A stretch of 64,000 nucleotides of DNA from NCBI GenBank assembly GCA_016783965.1, contig JADHVO010000006.1, forward strand, positions 186,001-250,000, written 5' to 3'. Below are positions 43,514 to 52,621 of the stretch, in pieces; position 1 is the stretch's first letter; each line of letters opens with the position of its first letter. The notes beneath the pieces are model-generated. The model had not been told where the DNA came from. It did not search any database and saw only the letters and a list, made by a program, of their open reading frames with translations. Origin of the DNA: Alphaproteobacteria bacterium (GTDB taxonomy: Bacteria; Pseudomonadota; Alphaproteobacteria; Micropepsales; Micropepsaceae). Both the position numbers and the translations under genes were made by a program.

Positions 43514-45685
43514 ATGTCGTTCCAGGGGGTTAACCCACAATCGGCCACCGCGCCGCGTCCGCCCGGCGCGTCGATGGAGCTTGCCGACATCCTCGCGATC
43601 CTGCGCGCGCGCCTCGGCCTGATCTGCCGCGTCGCCGCCTCGGTGATCGCGATCGCCGTCGTCGTCGTGCTGCTGCTGCCGACCAGGTATTCGTCCTCGT
43701 CGGTGGTGATGATCGATCCCCGCAAGAACACCGTTGCGGATCTGTCCGCCGTCCTGTCCGCGCTGCCGACCGATCCGGCATCGTTGCAGAACCAGATTCA
43801 GCTGCTCCAGTCCCGCGATCTCGCGGCCGAGGTGATCGCCAAGCTCAAGCTCTACGACGATCCGGAGTTCAATGCGGCGCTTGCGCGGCCCGGGCTTCTG
43901 TCGTTGCTCGACCCCCGGCGCTGGTTCGGTCACGGCGATAACGGCGTCGCGGACGGCGCCCGACGCGACGCGATCATCGACGCCTTCCTCGGCCACCTCT
44001 CGGCGGATGCGCTCGGCCTTTCGACCACCATCACGGTGACCTTCACGTCGCGCGATCCGGAGAAGGCGGCGCTCATTGCCGACACCGTGGCGCAAACCTA
44101 TGTCGACGATCAGCTGAATGCCAAGCTGCATGCGTCGGAAACGACCAGTGCCTGGCTCACGCAGCGCATCCGCGATCTGGCGAGCCAGGTGCAGCAGCAG
44201 GAGGCTGCCGCGCTCACCTATCGCGCGACGCACAACCTGGATTCCAGCGCCGGCGGCACATCGCTCATCGAGCAGCAGCTCGGCGGCATCAACGGCCAGA
44301 TCGTGCTGGCCCGCGCCGATCTATCGGCCAAGTCCGCCGTCTACAACCAGGCGCAGAGCATGATCAATCGCGGCAATCCCGCGAGCATCACCCAGATCAT
44401 CGCTTCGCCCCTGATGATCCAGTTGCGCACGCAGCAGGCGGATCTCATCAAGCAGCAGGCGGCGCTTGCGGTGACCTATGGACCGAAGCACCCCAAGCGC
44501 ATCGCCATCGAGACCCAGATGCGCGACCTCGACTCCAAGATCGGCGAGGAAGCCGCGCGCATCGTCACCGGCCTCGCCAACGACGTGGCCGTGGCGCGGG
44601 CGCAGCTCGACTCGTTGCAGGGCAGCCTGCATTCGACGCAGCACCAGGCGGCGGGCCAGGACATGGTCGCCGTGCGCTTGAGCGCGCTGGAAGCCGAGGC
44701 GGCATCGACCCGCAAGCTGTATGAATCGTTCCTAGCGCGCCTGAACACGATCCAGGACCAAGAGGGTCTCCAGTATCCGGACAGCCGCGTGATCTCGCGC
44801 GCCCCGGTGCCCAGCGCGCCGAGTTCGCCGCCGCGCATGCTGATCGTGCTCGCCTCCATTCCGGTCGGTCTTCTCCTCGGATGTCTGGTCGCGCTGGCGA
44901 TGGTCCGCTTTGCGCGCGCGCCGCGGCCCATTCGCCCGCGCACCGCAATGCAGCCGCAGATGCGGTCGCAGCTGCGCCCGGCACCGGCGGTTCAGTACGC
45001 GCCACAGCCGGCGCCCGCGTTTCGCGCCCCCCCGATACTCGCCGAGGTGCCCGGTGCGCTTGCGGGTGGTGCGGCGGATCACGTTGTCGATTGGCCGGGC
45101 GCGCCGTTCTCGCGCGCGGTGAGCGGATTGCTCGATCGTGTCTGCGCCTCCATGCAGGACGGCAGGAGCCGCATGGTCACGGTGACGAGTGCGCAGGCCG
45201 ATGCCGCCGGTACGACCGTCGCACTGGCGCTTGCGCGCGCCGCATCGAATGCCGGAATGCGTACCGTCCTCGTGGACGGTCACGTCACGCAGCCGGCCAT
45301 CAGCCATCTCACCGGGGTGGCCGGGCCCGCCGGATTGATGGACGTTCTGCGCGGCTCTGCGCCGCTCAACCGGGCGCTGGTCCGCGATCCGCGTTCAGGC
45401 GCCCTGTTGCTGGGATCGACGCGGCCGCCGCGGGACGCACGCGCCGCGCTGGCGGCGCCGCGGACCCGGGAGCTGTTCGCGCATCTGAAGGGAATCAGCG
45501 ATCTCGTAATCGTCGCGGCTCCGCCGGTGCTCTCGGCAGGGGAAACGCCTTTCCTGACGCGGCTCTCCGACGCAGTGGTGATGGTGGCGCGCCCGGAGGA
45601 GGGCCCGACGCCGCCCCTTAACAATGCGCTCCGCGCGCTGGGCGAATGGCGTTCTCCGCCGGTGGGCATGGTGCTGGTCCGTTAA
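43514..45685 (+). CDS. Wzz/GumC-type EPS co-polymerase with degenerate tyrosine-kinase domain
   Basis: A 723-aa polysaccharide co-polymerase. A cytoplasmic N-terminus with ELADILAILRARLGL leads to TM1 (about 38-56), then a long periplasmic coiled-coil region (about 60-440), a Pro-rich segment (SAPSSPPR) and TM2 (about 445-465), then a cytoplasmic kinase-like domain (about 535-723). In BY-kinases the P-loop is GEGKTT-like; here residues 558-568 are TSAQADAAGTT with no Lys, and the Walker A' region reads VLVDGHV. No C-terminal Tyr cluster exists. It should control chain length and export but probably cannot autophosphorylate. Confidence 0.88.
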   Translation: MSFQGVNPQSATAPRPPGASMELADILAILRARLGLICRVAASVIAIAVVVVLLLPTRYSSSSVVMIDPRKNTVADLSAVLSALPTDPASLQNQIQLLQSRDLAAEVIAKLKLYDDPEFNAALARPGLLSLLDPRRWFGHGDNGVADGARRDAIIDAFLGHLSADALGLSTTITVTFTSRDPEKAALIADTVAQTYVDDQLNAKLHASETTSAWLTQRIRDLASQVQQQEAAALTYRATHNLDSSAGGTSLIEQQLGGINGQIVLARADLSAKSAVYNQAQSMINRGNPASITQIIASPLMIQLRTQQADLIKQQAALAVTYGPKHPKRIAIETQMRDLDSKIGEEAARIVTGLANDVAVARAQLDSLQGSLHSTQHQAAGQDMVAVRLSALEAEAASTRKLYESFLARLNTIQDQEGLQYPDSRVISRAPVPSAPSSPPRMLIVLASIPVGLLLGCLVALAMVRFARAPRPIRPRTAMQPQMRSQLRPAPAVQYAPQPAPAFRAPPILAEVPGALAGGAADHVVDWPGAPFSRAVSGLLDRVCASMQDGRSRMVTVTSAQADAAGTTVALALARAASNAGMRTVLVDGHVTQPAISHLTGVAGPAGLMDVLRGSAPLNRALVRDPRSGALLLGSTRPPRDARAALAAPRTRELFAHLKGISDLVIVAAPPVLSAGETPFLTRLSDAVVMVARPEEGPTPPLNNALRALGEWRSPPVGMVLVR

Positions 45686-45810
45686 CGGGGCGGCCGTTTA
45701 CCTCATCCCGGAGATGACGGGCCTGTAAGGGCAAAAGACACAGGTTTGGCTTGCCCTGGCCCCGTCCTTTCCTTTAAGTGCGCCCGGTTCGAAGACGTGG
45801 GCACCCCTGG

Positions 45811-46392
45811 ATGGACATGAATAGCAATGCCGTGCGTGGCGGGATCGCCGCGCTGCTGCTGATAGTCGGCCTTTTGGTCGGCTGGTTCGGCCACAAGGGC
45901 CTGATGAGCCCGCCGGACCTGGCGACGATCTCGGTCTATGATGACTGGCGCCTGGCGTGCCCGCAACTCTCCCAGAAGGACGGCAGCTGCGAGATCCAGC
46001 AGGACGTCCTCGACGCCAAGACCCACACGGAACTTGCGCGCCTCTCGATCTTCAACGTGAAGGCAGACAAGAACCTGCTGATCACCGTGCCGTTCAACGT
46101 GCTGCTCGAACCGGGCGTCGGCATCAAGATCGGCGACGGCAAGCCGACATTCTACCCGTTCGAGAGCTGCAACGGCGTCGGGTGCATGGTCCGCGTTGCG
46201 TTCAAGGACGACATTGCCAAGACGTTCAAGGACGCGGCGGCTGGCAACAAGCAGATCCAGCTCGTGATCGCGGGCCTCGACGGCAAGTTCGTCGGCCTTC
46301 CGTTCTCGCTGAAGGGCTATCAGGGTGGCATAGCGGCCTTTGATTCCAACGACAGCAAGCGTCATTCCTGGTGGTCGAGGCTCTGGTCATGA
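45811..46392 (+). CDS. Invasion-associated locus B (IalB) family protein, membrane-anchored
   Basis: IalB-like protein of 193 aa. An N-terminal helix (GIAALLLIVGLLVGWFG, about residues 9-25) anchors it; the periplasmic domain holds the IalB pattern DDWRLAC...CEIQQDV and ESCNGVGCMVRVAF with two Cys pairs. Start ATG 45811 chosen over upstream starts because the anchor then begins at residue 9. It overlaps the next IalB gene by ATGA. Molecular function of the family is unclear. Confidence 0.83.
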   Translation: MDMNSNAVRGGIAALLLIVGLLVGWFGHKGLMSPPDLATISVYDDWRLACPQLSQKDGSCEIQQDVLDAKTHTELARLSIFNVKADKNLLITVPFNVLLEPGVGIKIGDGKPTFYPFESCNGVGCMVRVAFKDDIAKTFKDAAAGNKQIQLVIAGLDGKFVGLPFSLKGYQGGIAAFDSNDSKRHSWWSRLWS

Positions 46393-47033
46393 AATCCATT
46401 CGCAAGATCGTAGCGCTCGCGCTCGGCATCCTGTCATTCGCTCCGGCCGCTTTTGCGCAGGAAGCGCCGCCGGCCGCTCCGGTCCAGCCGAGCGAGACGA
46501 AGCCGTTCGGTGACTGGACCGTGCGCTGCTATCCGGTGAAGTCGCCGTCGCCCTGCGACATGTTCGAACTTCTCGCCAACAAGCAGACGCAACAGCGCGT
46601 GCTGAGCGTGTCGATCGCCTATGTGCCGGCGCGCGACGCGCATGTGATCCAGATCGCTGTGCCGCTCGGCGTCTCGATCCCGCGCGGTCTGCTCCTCGCC
46701 TCGGACTCGTACACGTCGCCGGTGCTCAAGTATCGGCGTTGCGACCGCGGCGGGTGCTATGTCGAGATGCTGATGCAGAATGACGCGGTCACTGCGCTTG
46801 CCGGTGCAGGCACTTCGGCAAAGGTCAAGGTCTTCGCGGTGAGCGGAAAGGAATTCGATATTCCGTTCTCGCTGAACGGGTTCTCCGACGCGCACGGCGC
46901 TATGCAGGATCTGGCGCGCAAGAAGGTTGGCACAGCTGACGCGACCCCGCCTGCGGCACCGGCTCCCGCCGCTCCCCCGGCAACACCACCAGCGACGCCG
47001 GCGCCCGATAACACGACGACGCCAACGCCGTAG
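46389..47033 (+). CDS. Invasion-associated locus B (IalB) family protein, secreted
   Basis: IalB-family protein of 214 aa. The signal peptide is KSIRKIVALALGILSFAPAA plus FA, with cleavage near AFAQ. The domain has FGDWTVRCYPVKSPSPCDMF and YRRCDRGGCYVEMLM, the two conserved Cys pairs. The C-terminus is an Ala/Pro/Thr-rich tail of about 35 residues. It forms a translationally coupled pair with the anchored IalB gene and ends before a strong terminator. Confidence 0.87.
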   Translation: MKSIRKIVALALGILSFAPAAFAQEAPPAAPVQPSETKPFGDWTVRCYPVKSPSPCDMFELLANKQTQQRVLSVSIAYVPARDAHVIQIAVPLGVSIPRGLLLASDSYTSPVLKYRRCDRGGCYVEMLMQNDAVTALAGAGTSAKVKVFAVSGKEFDIPFSLNGFSDAHGAMQDLARKKVGTADATPPAAPAPAAPPATPPATPAPDNTTTPTP

Positions 47034-47059
47034 AGCGCGGCGCGCGTCCAATGAACAAG

Positions 47060-47088
47060 GGGCGGGACCGCACGGTGCCGCCCTTTTT
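47060..47088 (+). terminator. Rho-independent terminator after the IalB pair
   Basis: GGGCGG-G-ACCG-CA-CGGT-G-CCGCCC (47060-47083) is a long stem with symmetrical single-base bulges, followed by five T residues (47084-47088), 27 bases after the IalB stop. Confidence 0.92.
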
Positions 47089-47091
47089 GCT

Positions 47092-47748
47092 TTAGCCGAA
47101 CATGCGCCGGAAAGTGGAGACGATCCGTTCGCGAAAGAAGACCGCCAGCAGCAGAAGAACCGCAATGGCCGCGAGCGATGGCCAGCCACCCAGCCAATGC
47201 CACGTAGACTTGAGCGTGTCCCACCCCATGGCGCCTACCAGAAGAAGCGTTGCGGACCAGATCAGCGCAGACAAGACGTTCGCGAGTTGGAAAGGCCAGA
47301 ACGGCATGCGCGACACACCGGCGACCAGCGGCACCGTCGCGCGGAAGGGACCCATGAAGCGGCCGATGAAGATCGCCCACACGCCCCAGCGGCCAAAGAA
47401 CTCTAACGCCTTTGTCATCTGCGCCCGATAGCGCCTGACCGGCCACATATCGAGCACATGCTCGTGGTAGTGCTGGCCGAACCAGTACGAGATCCAGTCG
47501 CCGAGGATGGCGCCGACCGCGGCGGCTGCCCAGGTCGGCCAAAAACCCAGCACATCGGTGTCCATCGCGCGAAGCACGGCACCGATGCCGATCATGATCG
47601 TCGTACCCGGAACCAGGAAAGAGATGCCCGCGAATGACTCGCCGAACGAGACAATGAAGGCGATCATGAAGGCGGACTCAGGATGCGCTTTTGCGAAGCC
47701 GAGCAGCCAATCAGCCGCCTCCTGTATCCAGCCGAAGAAACCGTGCAT
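47092..47748 (-). CDS. DedA family (SNARE-associated) membrane protein
   Basis: DedA/VTT-domain protein of 218 aa. The family motifs are FLVPGTTIMIGIGAV, AAVGAILGDWISYWFGQHY, and FIGRFMGPFRATVPLVAGVSRM; about five hydrophobic segments. DedA proteins are linked to lipid-carrier (undecaprenyl phosphate or phospholipid) flipping and membrane homeostasis. It is divergent from the RND pump operon across a 229-base gap in which I see no distinct feature. Confidence 0.93.
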   Translation of the reverse strand: MHGFFGWIQEAADWLLGFAKAHPESAFMIAFIVSFGESFAGISFLVPGTTIMIGIGAVLRAMDTDVLGFWPTWAAAAVGAILGDWISYWFGQHYHEHVLDMWPVRRYRAQMTKALEFFGRWGVWAIFIGRFMGPFRATVPLVAGVSRMPFWPFQLANVLSALIWSATLLLVGAMGWDTLKSTWHWLGGWPSLAAIAVLLLLAVFFRERIVSTFRRMFG

Positions 47749-47977
47749 TGTGTGATGATCCGTTTGGGGAACCGGGGCGAGTGCCAGTGGTTACAGTCAC
47801 GATATGGTGGCTTTTTCGTCACCTGTCCAATAAGTGCCGCGACACTTCTGACACAATTTCGGGAATGCCGCCTTGCTACGTCACCCGCTGGCGCCGGGGC
47901 AGTTCAGGATCGGTTCATGTGACGACCCGTAACCCGAACCTCAGCCGGCGTTCCCACGGCTCGTCGAGAAGAGTCCC

Positions 47978-49489
47978 ATGAGCAGCCCGCCCAGAAGCGT
48001 CAAGCACGTTGCCGGCTCTACGGCCGATACGGCCGGGCGTGGCTGGCGCTCGGCTGCCGAACGCGTGCCCGGCGGCTCACTGACACTGTGGGTGATCCTC
48101 GGCCTGCTTCTGGTGGGTCTGCTGGTGTGGGTGCTGTGGCCGAGTGCCAGCAGCACCGGCAATGGCCGCTTCGGCGCCGGCGGCGCGCAGGCGGTTGGCG
48201 TCGCGACCGCCACGAACGGCGACATGGACATCACGCTCAACGCACTGGGCACGGTGACGCCACTTGCAACCGTGACGGTGCGTCCGCAGGTCGGCGGCCA
48301 GATCGTGAAGTTCTTTTTCACGGAAGGCCAGCTCGTGAAAGCCGGCGACCCTCTTGCCCTGATCGATCCGCGCCCGTTCCAGGCGGCGCTGGCGCAGGCG
48401 CAGGGCCAGCTCGCGCGCGATGAGGCGACTCTCAGAAACGCGGTCGTCGATCTGGGCCGCTACAAGGCGCTGGCGGCGCAGACGGCGATTTCGCAGCAGC
48501 AATACGCAACCCAGGCCGCCACCGTGCAGTCGGACCAGGGTGTCGTGAAGGCCGATCAGGCCAATGTGCAGACCGCCACGATCAACCTCGGCTACACCAG
48601 GATCACGTCGCCGGTCGACGGCCGCGTCGGCCTGCGCCAGGTCGATATCGGCAATACGGTGTCTGCCGGTCAAACGAACGGCATTGTGGTGGTGACACAG
48701 GAGCAGCCGATCTCGGTGCTGTTCACGGTGCCGGAAGACAATATCGGCGACATCATGAGCCGCGTGACCGCGGGCGCGAAGCTCACCGTCTATGCCTATG
48801 ACAGGGGCCAGACCAAGCTCCTCGCGACCGGCTCGCTCGCGACGGTCGACAACCAGATCGACACCACCACGGGCACGGTCAAGCTGCGCGCGCAGTTCGA
48901 CAATTCGCACGGCGAACTCTTCCCCAACCAGTTCGTGAACGTGCGCCTGCTGGTCGACACCTTGCATGACCAGACGCTGGTGCCGGTCGCCGCCGTCCAG
49001 CGCGGCGCCGAGGGCACCTACGTGTTCGTGGTCACGCAGGAAGGCGGCTCCAAGACCGTGCAGCAGCGCGTCGTCACGATCGGACCGGGCGACGCCAGGA
49101 ACGTGACCATCACCAAGGGCCTGAAGCCCGGCGACACCGTCGTGGTCGATGGCGCCGACCGGCTGCGCGACGGCGCCCAGGTCGAGGTGCCCAACGCCAC
49201 CGCACCGATCGCAAGGCCGAGTGCTGCGCCCACCGGCACGACCGGGGGCACCGGCGCGGCGGGCGGTGACGCCGCCGCGCGTCGCGCCAAGATGATGAAA
49301 TTGCTCCAGTCGCCGGTCTGCAAGGCCGACATCGACAAGTACTGCGCCGGCAAGACCGGCCGCGACATGTTCATGTGCCTGCGCGAGAACCGCGACAGCT
49401 TCAGCCAGGGCTGCCAGGACGCACTGAAGGCGCTGCGCCACGGACGCACCGGCGGCGGCAGCGGACAGAGCACTGGGGGCGGCGGCTAA
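47978..49489 (+). CDS. mdtA: RND efflux periplasmic adaptor (MdtA-like) with C-terminal GLG1-type Cys repeat
   Basis: Membrane-fusion protein of 503 aa that joins an RND pump to an outer-membrane channel. An inner-membrane anchor is at about residues 34-53 (SLTLWVILGLLLVGLLVWVL); the biotinyl-lipoyl, hairpin and beta-barrel regions follow (LGTVTPLATVTVRPQVGGQI, LGYTRITSPVDGRVGLRQVD). After a Gly/Thr/Ala-rich linker, residues 448-479 carry Cys448, Cys456, Cys467 and Cys479 in the pattern CKADIDKYC...FMCLRENRD...GC, which resembles the GLG1 (Cys-rich FGFR) repeat. This extension is not part of standard MdtA. Operon with mdtB and mdtC. Confidence 0.9.
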   Translation: MSSPPRSVKHVAGSTADTAGRGWRSAAERVPGGSLTLWVILGLLLVGLLVWVLWPSASSTGNGRFGAGGAQAVGVATATNGDMDITLNALGTVTPLATVTVRPQVGGQIVKFFFTEGQLVKAGDPLALIDPRPFQAALAQAQGQLARDEATLRNAVVDLGRYKALAAQTAISQQQYATQAATVQSDQGVVKADQANVQTATINLGYTRITSPVDGRVGLRQVDIGNTVSAGQTNGIVVVTQEQPISVLFTVPEDNIGDIMSRVTAGAKLTVYAYDRGQTKLLATGSLATVDNQIDTTTGTVKLRAQFDNSHGELFPNQFVNVRLLVDTLHDQTLVPVAAVQRGAEGTYVFVVTQEGGSKTVQQRVVTIGPGDARNVTITKGLKPGDTVVVDGADRLRDGAQVEVPNATAPIARPSAAPTGTTGGTGAAGGDAAARRAKMMKLLQSPVCKADIDKYCAGKTGRDMFMCLRENRDSFSQGCQDALKALRHGRTGGGSGQSTGGGG

Positions 49490-49510
49490 CCACCGGACGC
49501 GGATCCCGCC

Positions 49511-52500
49511 ATGAATCCCTCCGCGCCCTTCATCGTCCGGCCGGTCGCGACATCGCTTCTGATGATCGCCATCCTGCTTGTCGGTCTGGTCGGCTACTCC
49601 TATCTGCCGCTCTCCGCGCTGCCGGAGGTCGATTATCCGACCATCCAGGTGCAGACCTTCCTGCCCGGCGCCTCGCCCGAGGTGATGTCGACATCGGTGA
49701 CCGCACCGCTGGAAAAGCAGTTCGGCCAGATGCCTGGCCTGAACCAGATGACCTCGGTCAGTTCGGCTGGCGCCTCGATCATCACGCTCCAGTTCGACCT
49801 GTCGCTCAATCTCGACATCGCCGAGCAGGAGGTGCAGGCCGCAATCAATGCCGGCGGCAACCTGCTGCCGCAAAGCCTCCCCGCGCCGCCGATCTACGCC
49901 AAGGTGAACCCGGCCGACGCGCCGGTGCTGACCATCGCGATCAGCTCCAGGACCATTCCCCTCACCCAGGTGCAGGACCTCGCGGACACCCGCATCGCGC
50001 AGAAGATCAGTCAGCTGCCCGGTGTCGGCCTCGTCAGCATCGCGGGGGGACAGCGGCCTGCCGTGCGCGTGCAGGCGAATTTGCAGGCGTTGGCGTCCTA
50101 CGGCCTCAACATCGACGACCTGCGGACCACCATCTCGAACGCCAATTCGAACGCGCCCAAGGGCAGCTTCGACGGGGCGGCGCAGCAATACACCATCGAC
50201 GCCAACGACCAGCTCCAGTCGCCGGATGACTATAAGAACATCGTTGTCGCCTATCGCAACGGCGCGCCCGTGCATCTGAGCGATGTGGCGACCGTGGCGG
50301 AGAGCGCGGAGAATGTGCGGCTGCTCTCCTGGATGAACAAGACGCCGTCGATCCTGCTCAATGTGCAGCGTCAGCCCGGCGCCAACGTCATCTCGGTCGT
50401 GGACAGCATCAAGGCCATGCTGCCGCAGATCAAGGCGGGTCTGCCTGCCGGTTTCGATGTGACGGTACTGACCGACCGCACCAACACCATCCGCGCCTCG
50501 GTCTCGGACGTGGAGTTCGAGCTGGCCCTCGCCGTGGTGCTGGTCGTGCTGGTGATCTACGTGTTCCTGCGCAACGTTCCCGCGACCTTCATCCCGTCGC
50601 TGTCGGTGCCGCTCTCGATCATCGGCACCTTCGCGGCGATGTATCTGCTCGGATACTCGCTGAACAACCTCTCGCTTATGGCGCTGACGATCTCGGCCGG
50701 CTTTGTGGTCGACGACGCGATCGTGATGATCGAGAACATCACGCGCTACATCGAGGCTGGCGACAAACCGCTGGACGCGGCGATGAAGGGTGCCGGCGAG
50801 ATCGGCTTCACCATCGTGTCGCTGACCGTTTCGCTGATCGCGGTGCTGATCCCACTCCTCTTCATGCAGGAGGTTGTGGGCCGCCTGTTCCGCGAGTTCG
50901 CCGTGACGCTGGCCATCACCATCCTCATCTCGGCCGTGGTTTCGCTGACCCTGGTGCCGATGCTGTGCGCCAAGCTCCTGCGCCGGCACAAGGAGACGGA
51001 AAAAGGCAGCCTGCTCGGCAAGGCGGAAGACGCGTTCAACCGCGTCATTGCCGAATACGACCGCCTGCTCACCTGGGTGCTCGACCACCAGCCGCTCACC
51101 CTCCTTATTGCGGTCGCGACGCTGGTGCTGACGGTGCTGCTTTACATCGTGATACCGAAGGGCTTCTTCCCGACGCAGGACACCAGCCTGGTGCAGGGCA
51201 TCACCCTGGCCGGCCCCACGGTGTCCTTCGACGAGATGTCGCGCCGCCAGCAAATGCTGGTCGATACCCTGCTGCAGGATCCCAGCGTCGACAGCCTGTC
51301 GTCCTTCATCGGTGTCGATGCCAACAATGCGACGCTGAACAACGGCCGCCTCCTCATCAACCTCGTGCCGAAGGATGGCCGCGACCGCGGCGTCACCGAC
51401 GTCATCCGTGATCTCCAGCAGCGCGCCGCCTCCGTGCCGGGCATCACGCTCTATCTTCAGCCGGTGCAGGACCTGACGATCGACTCCACCGTCAGCCGCG
51501 CGCAGTACCAGTTCGTGCTGGAGGACGCCTCTGCCGCCACCTTGCGCCAATGGGTGCCCAAGCTGCTCGATGCGCTCGGCAAGCGCCCCGAACTGCGTAA
51601 CGTCTCGACCAACTATATGGATCGCGGCCTGTCGGCGACCGTCGTGGTGGACCGCGACACGGCCGCGCGCTTCGGCATCACCGCGGCGACCATCGATAAC
51701 GCGCTTTATGACGCGTTCGGCCAGCGCATCATCTCGACCATCTTCACGCAGTCGAACCAGTACCGCGTGATCCTGGAGGCCGATCCGGCGGTCCAGAACA
51801 ACCTCGGCTCGCTCGGCGACATCCATCTGCCGTCCGCCGGTGGCGGCCAGGTGCCGCTCTCGGCCTTCGCGCATGTCGAGCCCAAACCTGTGGCGCTCGA
51901 GATCGACCACCTCGGCCAGTTCCCCGCGGCGATGATTTCCTTCGACGTGACGTCCGGCTATTCGCTGGGCGCCGCGGTCGACGCGGTGAAGCAGGCAGAG
52001 GCGGATGCGGGCCTGCCGCCTTCGATCACCACTGCATTCCAGGGCTCGGCGCTCGCCTTCCAGTCGGCGCTGTCGAACGAGTTGCTGCTGATCCTGGCCG
52101 CCATCGTTACGGTCTACATCGTCCTAGGCGTTCTTTATGAGAGCTTCATCCATCCCGTCACGATCCTGTCGACGCTGCCGTCGGCCGGTGTCGGCGCGCT
52201 GCTGGCGCTGATCCTCACCGGCAACGACCTCGGCATCGTCTCGATCATCGGCATCATCCTCCTGATCGGCATCGTGAAAAAGAACGCCATCATGATGATC
52301 GACTTCGCGCTTGAGGCCGAACGCAACGAGGGCAAGTCTACCCGCGAGGCGATCCACCAGGCCGCGCTTCTGCGTTTCCGTCCCATCATGATGACCACGG
52401 TGGCGGCGCTGTTCGGCGCGTTGCCCCTGATGATCGGCACCGGCACCGGGTCCGAGCTGCGCCATCCGCTCGGCATCTCCATCGTCGGGGGATTGCTGGT

Positions 52501-52621
52501 CAGCCAGCTGCTCACGCTGTTCACCACGCCGGTGATCTATATCTACTTCGATCGCGCCGGGCAGCGCATCCGCGAATGGCGCGCACGGCGCGGCGGCGGT
52601 CGGGCGGCGCCGGCGGAATGA
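49511..52621 (+). CDS. mdtB: RND multidrug efflux permease, MdtB-like
   Basis: RND transporter of 1,036 aa, the first of two heteromeric pump subunits. It begins with [20 protein letters not shown] (TM1) and has [18 protein letters not shown] (TM4 with the conserved Asp pair), [20 protein letters not shown] and [18 protein letters not shown] (TM10-11). Sixteen to twelve-helix layout with two large periplasmic loops is as in the HAE1 family (12 TM). The stop overlaps the next gene by ATGA. No TolC-type channel is adjacent. Confidence 0.93.
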   Translation: MNPSAPFIVRPVATSLLMIAILLVGLVGYSYLPLSALPEVDYPTIQVQTFLPGASPEVMSTSVTAPLEKQFGQMPGLNQMTSVSSAGASIITLQFDLSLNLDIAEQEVQAAINAGGNLLPQSLPAPPIYAKVNPADAPVLTIAISSRTIPLTQVQDLADTRIAQKISQLPGVGLVSIAGGQRPAVRVQANLQALASYGLNIDDLRTTISNANSNAPKGSFDGAAQQYTIDANDQLQSPDDYKNIVVAYRNGAPVHLSDVATVAESAENVRLLSWMNKTPSILLNVQRQPGANVISVVDSIKAMLPQIKAGLPAGFDVTVLTDRTNTIRASVSDVEFELALAVVLVVLVIYVFLRNVPATFIPSLSVPLSIIGTFAAMYLLGYSLNNLSLMALTISAGFVVDDAIVMIENITRYIEAGDKPLDAAMKGAGEIGFTIVSLTVSLIAVLIPLLFMQEVVGRLFREFAVTLAITILISAVVSLTLVPMLCAKLLRRHKETEKGSLLGKAEDAFNRVIAEYDRLLTWVLDHQPLTLLIAVATLVLTVLLYIVIPKGFFPTQDTSLVQGITLAGPTVSFDEMSRRQQMLVDTLLQDPSVDSLSSFIGVDANNATLNNGRLLINLVPKDGRDRGVTDVIRDLQQRAASVPGITLYLQPVQDLTIDSTVSRAQYQFVLEDASAATLRQWVPKLLDALGKRPELRNVSTNYMDRGLSATVVVDRDTAARFGITAATIDNALYDAFGQRIISTIFTQSNQYRVILEADPAVQNNLGSLGDIHLPSAGGGQVPLSAFAHVEPKPVALEIDHLGQFPAAMISFDVTSGYSLGAAVDAVKQAEADAGLPPSITTAFQGSALAFQSALSNELLLILAAIVTVYIVLGVLYESFIHPVTILSTLPSAGVGALLALILTGNDLGIVSIIGIILLIGIVKKNAIMMIDFALEAERNEGKSTREAIHQAALLRFRPIMMTTVAALFGALPLMIGTGTGSELRHPLGISIVGGLLVSQLLTLFTTPVIYIYFDRAGQRIREWRARRGGGRAAPAE

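Noticed and set aside
48077-51910. A 1,277-codon open frame on the minus strand opposite mdtA/mdtB
   Set aside because: Antisense shadow of the RND genes; product is His/Arg/Asp-rich with no domain pattern.
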